NCBI GenBank assembly: GCA_030066475.1
Contig: JASJBO010000173.1
Location: 1-16,394, forward strand
Source of the DNA: Myxococcota bacterium
Lineage (GTDB): Bacteria; Myxococcota_A; UBA9160; PR03
Reading direction: 5' to 3'
Length of the DNA stretch: 16,394 bases
A program made the position numbers and the translations under genes. This document shows, in pieces, positions 7,134 to 14,107 of this stretch; position 1 is the first letter of the stretch, and each line of letters begins with the position of its first letter. A model generated the notes under the pieces. That model was not told the origin of the DNA. It made no database searches and saw only the letters and a list, made by a program, of their open reading frames with translations.

Positions 7134-9521
7134 ATGCGATCAGTCGTCCTCCTGGTTCTCGCCGGCCCGCTGTGCCTGGTCGGCTGCCGCTCCGCCACCC
7201 TCGAGCCCGTCGAGGTCGACAAGCTCCCGGTGGCGGTGAGCTTCACGGAGGACGTTCAGCCGCTGCTCGACCGCCGCTGCACCGTCTGCCACTCCTGCTA
7301 CAACGCGGCCTGCCAGCTCAAGCTCGGCTCCTACGAGGGGATCGACCGGGGCGGCAGCAAGCTCCCGGTCTACTCGTCCTCGCGGCTCGTCCACCAGCCG
7401 CCCACCCGGCTCTTCGTCGACGCGCAGACGACGCCGGAGTGGCGCACCCGGGGCTTCCACAGCGTGACCCGGAACACCGCGGCTGGGGGCGCGAACGACT
7501 CGATCATGCTCCAGCTGCTCGACGCGAAGATGCGGAAGCCGATCCCGCGCGGCGACTACTACGCCGAGGCCAACGACCTCACCTGCGCCGCCAACGACCG
7601 CGAGCTGGCCGGTTTCCTGGACAAGCACCCCGGCCGGGGCATGCCCTTCGGCTTCCCCGCGCTCCAGCCCAAGGAGTTCCGGATCCTGTCGACCTGGCTC
7701 CAGCGCGGTGCCCCCGGCCCCACCCCCGAGGAGCAGGCGCGCCTGACGTCCCCCAGCCGCGTCGTCGCCGGCGAGATCGACAAGTGGGAGCGCTTCCTCA
7801 ACCGCGACGACGCCAAGCACGCCATGACCGCGCGCTACCTCTACGAGCACCTGTTCCTGGCGAACCTCAACTTCCCGGCGGGCGGCCCGCGCGAGTTCTT
7901 CCGCCTGGTGCGCAGCGTCGATCCGCCCGGCACGCCGGTCGCGAGCGTGATCGCGACGGTGCGGCCCTACGACGACCCGGGCGTGGACGCGTTCTACTAC
8001 CGCTTCCGGAAGATGCACTCGGCGATCGTCGACAAGACGCACATGGTGGTGCAGCTCGACGACACGACCCTGGCCCGCTACCGCGAGCTCTTCATCGAGC
8101 CCGACTGGCTCGAGGAGCCGCACCGGGTCGCGCTCGACGACCGCACCGGCGCCAACCCCTTCCTGATCTACGCCCAGATCCCGCCGGTCTCGCGCTACCG
8201 CTTCCTGCTCGACCACTCCGACTACATGATCCGCACCTTCATGCAGGGCCCGGTCTGCAAGGGGCAGATCGCGCTGAACGTGGTCCACGACCACTTCTGG
8301 GTGCTGTTCCTCGACCCCGCGGCCGACCTGACCGTCCAGCACCCCGCGTTCCTGGTCGAGCAGGCCGCCGACCTGCGCCTGCCCACCGAGCAGGGCAGCA
8401 CCGAGAACCTGCTACTCACCTTCAGCAACCGCTACCGCGCGCGCTACGCGCGCTTCTTCCGCGCCAAGCTCGACCTCTACGAGGAGCACGCGCCGGAGGG
8501 CTTCGGGATCGAGGCGATCTGGCAGGGGCGGCGCGCCGAGGACGCGCCGCTGCTCACCGTCTACCGCCACTTCGACAGCGCCTCGCTGCACCGCGGCGTG
8601 CGGGGCGGCCTGCCCCGGACGGCCTGGGTGATCGACTACCCCCACTTCGAGCGGATCTACTACGCCCTGGTCGCCGGCTTCGACGTGTTCGGCAACGTGA
8701 GCCACCAGGTGAACGTGCGGCGCTACATGGACTACCTGCGGATCGAGGGCGAGCTGAACTTCCTCGAGTTCCTGCCGCTCGCCGACCGCATCCCGATCCT
8801 GCAGTCCTGGTACCTCGGCGACCGCGCCTTCGAGAACGTGAACCACCGCGAGGTCCGCTCGAATCGCCCGACGCGGATCCGCTTCCGGACCGACGACCCG
8901 AAGCGCGAGCTCATCGAGCGGGTGGTGGACACGCACGTGCTGGAGTCCACCGGCATCGAGTTCGACGAGGTCAACTACCACCGCGCCGGCGTCGAGGTCG
9001 AGATGCCCGACTCGTTCGCCACGGACGAGGACATCCTGAACGGGTTCCGCGCCCTCACGGCGCCCGGCACCGGCTTCATCCGCTACAACAACGGCTTCGG
9101 CGCCAACCTGATCTACGTGCGGGTGCGCGCCTACGAGGGCGAGGACCACGCATTCTCGATCGTCATCAACCGCTGGCACGACAACGTGAACTCGATGTTC
9201 GCCGAGGCCGACACCCTCGACCCGTCGAAGGACACGATCGACTTCCACTTCGAGCTGATCGGCTCCTACCCGAACTACTTCTTCGACCTCACCGGCGACG
9301 ACGTCCCCGACTTCTTCGACCTGCTGCTGAACTTCGAGGAGACCCCCGCCTACGAGGCCAAGCTCGACCGCTACGGCGTCAACCGCGCCGACCCCGCGTT
9401 CTGGCCGCTCTACGACTGGTTCCAGCAGCGGCACGACCGGGCCGACCCGCTCCAGGCGGGCCTGTTCGACCTGAACCGCTACTACCACGAGGCCGTCCCC
9501 GAGATCGTGCGGTCGGACTGA
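7134..9521 (+). CDS. cti: Fatty acid cis/trans isomerase (Cti family), heme c protein
   Basis: A 795-residue periplasmic enzyme recognised by its N-terminal signature: FTEDVQPLLDRRC followed by the c-type heme site C49-TVC-H53, then Cys55, and the CQLKLGSYEGIDRG segment (60-72). The motif PTRLFVDAQTTPEW and the GMPFGFPAL segment (about 165-175) are also family hallmarks. Cti converts cis-unsaturated acyl chains of membrane phospholipids to trans in place, without ATP, making the membrane more rigid under solvent or heat shock. Length matches the family. The signal peptide ends in a good lipobox, LVGC (Cys18), so this copy may be lipid-anchored rather than freely periplasmic. ATG is supported by GGAG (7124-7127) six bases upstream. 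It is divergent from the RND operon, a pairing that fits a membrane-stress locus. Confidence 0.93.
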   Translation: MRSVVLLVLAGPLCLVGCRSATLEPVEVDKLPVAVSFTEDVQPLLDRRCTVCHSCYNAACQLKLGSYEGIDRGGSKLPVYSSSRLVHQPPTRLFVDAQTTPEWRTRGFHSVTRNTAAGGANDSIMLQLLDAKMRKPIPRGDYYAEANDLTCAANDRELAGFLDKHPGRGMPFGFPALQPKEFRILSTWLQRGAPGPTPEEQARLTSPSRVVAGEIDKWERFLNRDDAKHAMTARYLYEHLFLANLNFPAGGPREFFRLVRSVDPPGTPVASVIATVRPYDDPGVDAFYYRFRKMHSAIVDKTHMVVQLDDTTLARYRELFIEPDWLEEPHRVALDDRTGANPFLIYAQIPPVSRYRFLLDHSDYMIRTFMQGPVCKGQIALNVVHDHFWVLFLDPAADLTVQHPAFLVEQAADLRLPTEQGSTENLLLTFSNRYRARYARFFRAKLDLYEEHAPEGFGIEAIWQGRRAEDAPLLTVYRHFDSASLHRGVRGGLPRTAWVIDYPHFERIYYALVAGFDVFGNVSHQVNVRRYMDYLRIEGELNFLEFLPLADRIPILQSWYLGDRAFENVNHREVRSNRPTRIRFRTDDPKRELIERVVDTHVLESTGIEFDEVNYHRAGVEVEMPDSFATDEDILNGFRALTAPGTGFIRYNNGFGANLIYVRVRAYEGEDHAFSIVINRWHDNVNSMFAEADTLDPSKDTIDFHFELIGSYPNYFFDLTGDDVPDFFDLLLNFEETPAYEAKLDRYGVNRADPAFWPLYDWFQQRHDRADPLQAGLFDLNRYYHEAVPEIVRSD

Positions 9522-9564
9522 GGGCGCGCGCCGGATCGGACGGCATCCCGGGGCGCTCCCGCGG

Positions 9565-9576
9565 GGCGGGCCCGCC
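9565..9576. repeat. GC-only 12-bp palindrome after the isomerase gene
   Basis: GGCGGGCCCGCC is a perfect palindrome 43 bp downstream of the isomerase stop. There is no T-run on either side, so it is not a canonical intrinsic terminator. Such palindromes are common by chance at this GC content. Confidence 0.2.
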
Positions 9577-9624
9577 GAAGCGCCGAATTCGCTTGCGGTG
9601 CCGCCGCCTGGGAGTGCACAGTGT

Positions 9625-9654
9625 GGGAGCCGGGTCCCCTGCCCGGGCGCTCCC
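9625..9654 (+). other. Stem-loop in the leader of the YbaK-type gene
   Basis: GGGAGC (9625-9630) pairs with GCTCCC (9649-9654), and CGGG (9631-9634) pairs with CCCG (9642-9645), leaving a three-base bulge on the 3' side and a seven-base loop. The stem is about ten GC-rich pairs. It ends 59 bp before the ATG at 9714 and has no following T-run. It could be a leader structure, a read-through barrier after the isomerase gene, or chance. Confidence 0.25.
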
Positions 9655-9713
9655 CCTGCTTCCCTGCTGCGGCGCTGGATCCGCCTGGGCGAGGGCTCGG
9701 GAGGAGGTGTGCC

Positions 9714-10184
9714 ATGGCCATCGCAAGCCGGGTGAAGTGGTTCCTCGACACGCGCGGCGTCTGCTACGAGCTCGTCCACCACGACCCGTCGAGCTCGAGC
9801 CTCGAGTCGGCCCGCGCCGCCCACGTCCCGGGTGGACGGGTCGCCAAGTGCGTCCTGCTCGAGGACGAGCGCGGCTACCTGCTGGCCGTGGTTCCCGCGT
9901 CGTGCCGGCTGATGCTCGACGAGCTGCGCGGTCAGCTGCGCCGCCGCGTCGAGCTGGCCACCGAAGCCGAGCTTCCCGCGCTGTTCGCCGACTGCGAGCT
10001 CGGCGCCGTGCCGCCCCTGGGTCGCATCTACGGCATCCCGACCGTGATCGACGACAGCCTGCTCCGGCTGCCCGACGTCTACTTCGAGGCGGGAGACCAC
10101 GAGGAGCTGGTGCACGTCTCCGGGCTGGCGTTCCGCGCGCTGCTCTCCGGATCGGCGCACGGCCGCTTCAGCCGCCCCCACTGA
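9714..10184 (+). CDS. YbaK/EbsC-type aminoacyl-tRNA deacylase
   Basis: A 156-residue cytosolic protein of the INS editing superfamily (YbaK, ProXp, ProRS INS domain), which hydrolyses mischarged aminoacyl-tRNAs in trans. Features: N-terminal helix VKWFLDTRGVCYELVHHDP, the invariant lysine in RVAKCVLLEDERG (Lys45), the strand GYLLAVVPAS, and the GAVPPLG loop (97-103) that corresponds to the GxxxP substrate loop. The C-terminal strands contain GIPTVIDDSLLRL and HEELVHVSG. Length and order match free-standing family members. The start is set by GAGGAGGT (9701-9708), five bases ahead of ATG. Which amino acid it clears (Cys-Pro, Ala-Pro or other) cannot be decided here. It has its own 192-bp upstream gap and a 179-bp gap downstream, so it is probably monocistronic, although it lies on the same strand as its neighbours. 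Confidence 0.88.
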   Translation: MAIASRVKWFLDTRGVCYELVHHDPSSSSLESARAAHVPGGRVAKCVLLEDERGYLLAVVPASCRLMLDELRGQLRRRVELATEAELPALFADCELGAVPPLGRIYGIPTVIDDSLLRLPDVYFEAGDHEELVHVSGLAFRALLSGSAHGRFSRPH

Positions 10185-10246
10185 GCGTCGAACGCCTGCG
10201 GACGACGGGCGATCCCGGGCCAGCCGTTCGCGCACGGCGGGGCGCC

Positions 10247-10277
10247 TTGTGGCGCACCGCCGCAGGTTCGCCATGCT
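10247..10277 (+). promoter_or_regulatory. Weak promoter candidate for the VWA-OmpA gene
   Basis: TTGTGG (10247-10252) and CATGCT (10272-10277) are 19 bases apart, longer than ideal. CATGCT resembles the TATGCT box of the DUF3313 promoter. The leader would be about 80 bases. Matches are modest and this is offered only as the best candidate in the 179-bp gap. Confidence 0.22.
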
Positions 10278-10363
10278 CTCCACCCCGGAGGGCCGGACGG
10301 CTCGGCACTCGCATTGCGAAAGGGATCGCAGACCTCCGGAGACAACGAGGAAGGACCCCGGTC

Positions 10364-11464
10364 ATGCAACGCCCCACCGCGCCCGTCGCCCTGTCTCTTC
10401 TGCTGCTCGTCCCGCTCGGGTGCGCCAGGACGCTCCCGCAGGTCCGCCCGGTGCCGGTGGAGCCCGTTGCGATGGCCCCGGGCGAGTGGCGCGTGGTCGA
10501 CCACGTCCTGATCGTCGCCGACGCGTCGGGCACCATGTACTACCGGGGGACCTTCCCCGAGGCGAAGGCCGTCACGCAGTCGTTCGTCGCCTCGATGCCC
10601 GAAGCCGACGCGCGCGCCCGGAGCCGGGGCCCCTACGAGGCGGCACTGATCGGTTTCGGCGGCGACGAGCGCGCGAAAGCGCCGCTGTCGAGCTTCGACC
10701 GCGCCGCGCTGCAGTCGGTGGCGGACGATCTCGACATCCTCGGCTCCGTCAAGTTCGGCACGGGCGGCACCACGCCGCTGCACGTGGTGCTGGCCGAGGT
10801 CCGGACGGAGCTGGCCGGGCGCACCGGTCGGGCCGCCCTCGTGATCGTGACGGACGGCCTGGTGGACTCGCCCTACGAGGCCCAGCGCCAGGCGACGGAG
10901 ATGGCCGCGGGCCGTCCCGACGGAGTCTGCATCCACACCGTGCAGGTGGGCCGCGACGCGACCGGCGCGGCGTTCCTCGAGCGCCTCTCCCAGACGACCG
11001 ACTGCGGATCGACGCGCACGGCCGCGAGTGTCGCCAGCACCGCGGCTCTGCAGAGCTTCACGCACACCGTGTTCGCGGGCGCCCCATCGGAGCTGCCGGC
11101 CGTGAGCGCGGCCGGACCCTGCGAGGGCGTGATCCGCCTGCGCGGGATCCAGTTCGAGTTCGACCGCACCGACATCACGCCCGCCAGCCAGGCCGTCCTG
11201 GGCGTGGCCGCGGACCGGCTGCGCGAGTGCCGGAGCCTCGTCGTGGACGTCGTGGGCCACACCGACTCCACCGGTCCGGCCGCCTACAACCAGGGGCTGT
11301 CCGAACGGCGCGCCAGCTCGACCGAGTACTTCCTCCGCGAGGCGGGCGTCGACGGCCAGCGCCTCGAGACGCAGGGCCGCGGCGAGAAGGATCCGATCGC
11401 CTCGAACGCCACCAGCGAGGGCCGGGCGCTCAACCGGCGCGTGGAGCTGATCCCGCAGCGTTAG
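10364..11464 (+). CDS. VWA-OmpA fusion lipoprotein
   Basis: A 366-residue lipoprotein with lipobox PLGC (Cys20). Residues about 45-240 form a von Willebrand factor A domain: the metal-site loop DASGT (Asp53, Ser55, Thr57) replaces the usual DxSxS, and GTGGTTPLH (132-140) with VIVTDGL (Asp164) supply the remaining metal-site elements. Residues about 258-366 form an OmpA C-terminal domain: FEFDRTD, GHTDSTG (Asp301) and LSERRAS (Arg316). By comparison with known OmpA domains, that Asp and Arg are the residues that grip diaminopimelate in peptidoglycan. The protein is probably tethered in the outer membrane by lipid and to the wall by OmpA, holding a metal-dependent binding domain in the periplasm. 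The start is set by AGGAAGGA (10348-10355) eight bases upstream of ATG; a far longer open frame runs upstream but is only read-through. Its stop overlaps the convergent neighbour's by four bases. Partner of the VWA domain unknown. Confidence 0.9.
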   Translation: MQRPTAPVALSLLLLVPLGCARTLPQVRPVPVEPVAMAPGEWRVVDHVLIVADASGTMYYRGTFPEAKAVTQSFVASMPEADARARSRGPYEAALIGFGGDERAKAPLSSFDRAALQSVADDLDILGSVKFGTGGTTPLHVVLAEVRTELAGRTGRAALVIVTDGLVDSPYEAQRQATEMAAGRPDGVCIHTVQVGRDATGAAFLERLSQTTDCGSTRTAASVASTAALQSFTHTVFAGAPSELPAVSAAGPCEGVIRLRGIQFEFDRTDITPASQAVLGVAADRLRECRSLVVDVVGHTDSTGPAAYNQGLSERRASSTEYFLREAGVDGQRLETQGRGEKDPIASNATSEGRALNRRVELIPQR

Positions 11465-12192
11465 ACGGCTCCTTCGGTGTCGGTCAGGACCAGGGTCAGC
11501 TTCAGCAGGCCCGTGAAGACGACGATGCCGGCCACGAAGGCCCGCGGGCGGCGCTCCTCCGGCAGCTCGAGCAGCACGACGTGGATGATGACCGAGCCGC
11601 CGAGCCATGCCGACAGCACGGCGTGCGCGACCGGGGGCACCAGGTCCAGGAAGCCCACGCTCCAGCCGGCGGTCAGCGCGCCGGCGAGCGCCACGCGCAG
11701 CCATCGCCAGGAGCGCGGCAGACCCTCGTAGACGGCCAGGTCGATGCCGATCAGGTGCAGGGTCAGCGCCGCGGCGAACAGCGCGAGTGGCAGCGGCTGG
11801 GATTGCTGGGCACCGACCAGGTCGCCGATCAGCGCGCAGTAGAGCACCAGGCCCGCCACGGTGAGCAGGCCGGACGTGCTGCGCAGCGTCGCGTCGTCCT
11901 CGGGCTGGGTCAGCGTGTTGAGCATGTAGTAGGCGACGAAGCCGCCGAGGCCGACCAGATAGGCGTGGTGGTAGAGGTAGGCGACCAGCGGCCACTCGGA
12001 GCTGGCGGCCTCCAGCATCGCCTGCTGGGACGCGAGCTTGGGCAGCACCATCAGGAACACGTATGCCGCGGCGACGCCGCCGGCGAACGAGCTCAAGGCC
12101 CGGCGCCGCTCCGTCGCCAGCGCGCCGAGCCGGTGCGCGAACGCATGGACGGACAGCATGGCGAGCAGGGCGGTGAGCTTGGCGGCGTCCAC
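11461..12192 (-). CDS. ZIP-like polytopic membrane protein, uncharacterised
   Basis: A 243-residue inner-membrane protein with about eight hydrophobic segments (roughly 2-19, 34-52, 70-92, 106-126, 132-155, 163-182, 185-208, 217-236). The FAGGVAAAYVFLMVLPKL segment (36-53) and the late GGSVIIHVVLLELPEE segment (198-212) resemble a family often described as ZIP-like, and the eight-helix count agrees with ZIP metal transporters. Possible metal-binding side chains inside membrane segments are His145, Asp151 and Glu156, and His204 with Glu209. The canonical ZIP HxxxD/HExP pairs are not clearly present, so metal transport is unproven. It starts at GTG with an AAGGGA site upstream, 49 bp after the channel gene, and may be the third gene of that operon. 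It ends convergently with the VWA-OmpA gene, their stops sharing TTAG. Confidence 0.8.
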   Translation of the reverse strand: MDAAKLTALLAMLSVHAFAHRLGALATERRRALSSFAGGVAAAYVFLMVLPKLASQQAMLEAASSEWPLVAYLYHHAYLVGLGGFVAYYMLNTLTQPEDDATLRSTSGLLTVAGLVLYCALIGDLVGAQQSQPLPLALFAAALTLHLIGIDLAVYEGLPRSWRWLRVALAGALTAGWSVGFLDLVPPVAHAVLSAWLGGSVIIHVVLLELPEERRPRAFVAGIVVFTGLLKLTLVLTDTEGAV

Positions 12193-12241
12193 GGTCCCTT
12201 CCGCCTCGACCCCCGCGCGCGGCGGCGGTGCCGCGGGCTGC

Positions 12242-13648
12242 CTACGGGCTCCAGCCGCCTCCGAGCGAGCGGTAGACCGCCACCAGGTTCTGGCCGACCA
12301 GGCCGCGGCTCTGGGCGAGCTGGTCCTGGCGCGTGAACAGCGAGCGCTCGGTGTCGAGCACGTTCTGGAAGTCGGTCAGCCCGGTGCGGTAGAGCGTCTT
12401 GACCAGCTCGACCGCCTGGGCCGAGGCGATCGCCGAGCGCTCGAGCGCGTCGCGGCGGTTCTGCTCCTCGACGAACGCGATGATCGAGCTCTCGACGTCT
12501 TCGAGGCCCTCGAGCACGGTCTGCTCGTAGCTGGTCAGCCTCTGCTCGGTCAGGGCGTCCTGCACCCGGATGTTCGAGCGGATGCGCCCGCCGTCGAAGA
12601 TGTTCCAGCTCACGCTCGGACCGATCTGAAAGGCGCGGCTGGCCCACTCGCCCCAGTCCGTGAAGTCCGTGGCCGTGAACGCGAAGGTGCCGAGCAGGCT
12701 GAAGCGCGGATACAGGTCGGCGGTCGCCACCCCGATCTGCGCCGTCTGCTCCGCCAGCTCGCGCTCGGCGCGGCGGATGTCCGGGCGCTGGCGGACGAGC
12801 TCGTGCGGGAGTCCCACCAGCACCTGCTTCGGCAGGGCCGGGACCGGCGCGCGCTCCGACAGCTCGGCGTGCAGCGCCGCGGGCGGCAGGCCCAGCAGCA
12901 CGGAGAGCCGGTTGATCTGCTGCACGAGCTGCTGGCGCAGGTTCGGCAGCAGCGACTCGGTGAAGCCCAGGTTCTCCTCGGCCTGGCGCACGTCGAGGTC
13001 GCCGACCAGGCCGGCGCGGTTCCGCTCCAGGACGACCCCGAGCGTGCCGCGCTGGGCCGCGATGTTGGCCTCGTTGAAGGCGATCCGCTCCTGGAGCGCG
13101 CGCACGTTGATGTAGCCGATCCCGATCTCCGCAAAGAGCACCACCAGGGTGTCGCGGTAGTCCTCGACCGAGCCCTCCAGGCCCGCCGTCGCCGACTCGA
13201 CCGAGCGCCGGATCCGTCCGAAGAAGTCGATCTCCCAGCTGCTGACGAGGCCCGTGCTGTAGACGTTGTCGGTGTTGCCGCCCAGGGCCGTGCTGTTGGG
13301 GAACCGCGTGCGCGCGTAGCTGCTCTGGTTGTCGATCGTCGGGAACCACTCGCCGCGCGCGACACCGCGCCGGGCGGCGAACTCCTCGATGCGCGCCAGC
13401 GCCAGGCGGATGTCGAGGCTGCCCTTCTTGGCGCGCTCGATCAGGTCGGTCAGCTGGGGGTCCTGGAACTGGGTCCACCAGGTCTGGAAGTCCGACTCGC
13501 CCCGGGCCAGGCCGCGGGTGAGCTGGACGTGCCACTGGTCGGGGGTCTCGGGAACGGGCTCGACGTAGTCGGGGCCCACCGCGCAACCGAGGGCGAGCAG
13601 CAGCGCCAGCCAGGGAGCGGTCCGGAGCGACGGGCGGCGCGTCTCCAC
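12242..13648 (-). CDS. Outer-membrane efflux channel lipoprotein (NodT/OprM, TolC superfamily)
   Basis: A 468-residue outer-membrane factor. The signal peptide ends in LALGC (Cys22) followed by AVGPDYVEPVPETP, the N-terminal signature of NodT/OprM channels. Two TolC-type repeats follow, each with paired long helices: the first around residues 60-245 (with RIEEFAARRGVARGEWFPTI and the ARTRF strand region), the second around 255-465 (RPDIRRAERELAEQTAQIGV, LYPRFSLLGTF). The trimer forms a beta-barrel and periplasmic tunnel that joins an RND or other pump. It lies 5.2 kb from the adaptor-permease operon but is the only channel gene in the window, so it is a plausible partner, not a proven one. 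It starts at GTG one base after the stop of the small upstream gene, with GGGAGAG inside that gene's end as ribosome site, so the two are translationally coupled. Confidence 0.94.
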   Translation of the reverse strand: METRRPSLRTAPWLALLLALGCAVGPDYVEPVPETPDQWHVQLTRGLARGESDFQTWWTQFQDPQLTDLIERAKKGSLDIRLALARIEEFAARRGVARGEWFPTIDNQSSYARTRFPNSTALGGNTDNVYSTGLVSSWEIDFFGRIRRSVESATAGLEGSVEDYRDTLVVLFAEIGIGYINVRALQERIAFNEANIAAQRGTLGVVLERNRAGLVGDLDVRQAEENLGFTESLLPNLRQQLVQQINRLSVLLGLPPAALHAELSERAPVPALPKQVLVGLPHELVRQRPDIRRAERELAEQTAQIGVATADLYPRFSLLGTFAFTATDFTDWGEWASRAFQIGPSVSWNIFDGGRIRSNIRVQDALTEQRLTSYEQTVLEGLEDVESSIIAFVEEQNRRDALERSAIASAQAVELVKTLYRTGLTDFQNVLDTERSLFTRQDQLAQSRGLVGQNLVAVYRSLGGGWSP

Positions 13649-13649
13649 G

Positions 13650-14012
13650 TCAGAGCTCTCCCAGCGGGCGCCGCAGCCGTTCGATCGGCTCGCTGATGCA
13701 GAGGTCGAGCACGTCCTCCTCGCCGCCGAACAGCCAGCTCACCGGATAGGCGGGCACGAGGATGACCGCGCTCACCACGACCTGGACCGCCTGGAGCGGA
13801 CGCAGGATCGCCGCGTCGAAGGCCTTGCGCCCGGCCTCGATCGCGCCGGACTCCTCGCCCTCGCGCGCGGCGGCCGGCGCCGACGCCAGCAGCAGCAGGG
13901 CGACCAGCAGGGCCAGCGCTTCGAGCCAGCCCGGGCGTCGCGCCGCCCGGCCCGGTCCTCCCGCGCCCACCGCCCGTCGACTCCCGACGTCTCGCTTCGT
14001 GCCTCGCGTCAC
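13650..14012 (-). CDS. Small secreted or membrane protein upstream of the channel gene
   Basis: A 120-residue protein with no named function that I can assign. An Arg/Gly-rich n-region of about 28 residues precedes a strong hydrophobic stretch (29-47) ending in SAPAAAR, a good signal-peptidase site near residue 49. The mature part has AFDAAILRPLQAVQ (64-77), a second hydrophobic segment VVVSAVILVPAYPVSWLF (78-95), and ends in EPIERLRRPLGEL. The 'FD..ILRPL ... RRPLGEL' layout recalls small uncharacterised proteins of proteobacteria sometimes found with exporter genes. Translation begins at GTG with GGGGAGG seven bases upstream; a GTG at codon 15 (position 13970) is a shorter alternative. It is one base ahead of the channel gene, so it may assist channel assembly or envelope insertion; that is inference. 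Confidence 0.72.
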   Translation of the reverse strand: MTRGTKRDVGSRRAVGAGGPGRAARRPGWLEALALLVALLLLASAPAAAREGEESGAIEAGRKAFDAAILRPLQAVQVVVSAVILVPAYPVSWLFGGEEDVLDLCISEPIERLRRPLGEL

Positions 14013-14053
14013 GTCTCGGCCTCCCCGACCTTGCCGCCGACCACCGCGGCCGG

Positions 14054-14059
14054 ATTATC
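14054..14059 (-). promoter_or_regulatory. GATAAT -10 box for the small protein-channel operon
   Basis: Read on the minus strand this is GATAAT, a five-of-six match to the -10 consensus and one of very few AT-rich hexamers in the 95-bp gap. Transcription would start near 14047, giving a leader of about 35 bases that contains the GGGGAGG ribosome site. The -35 region at the right distance (CGCCTC) is poor, so the promoter may need an activator or another sigma factor. Confidence 0.38.
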
Positions 14060-14107
14060 GTGGCACAGCGGCCCGGGAGGCGCACGGGGAAGGGCGACGC
14101 TCCCCCG

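Noticed and set aside
9565..9654. GC palindrome and bulged stem-loop as intrinsic terminators of cti
   Set aside because: Neither is followed by a T-run on the plus strand; kept only as low-confidence structural notes.
5642..10363. Very long plus-strand open frame running into the VWA-OmpA gene
   Set aside because: Up to 10363 it is an Arg/Pro/Ala-rich reading opposite the adaptor gene and out of frame with cti. Only the last 366 codons have a ribosome site, signal peptide and domains.
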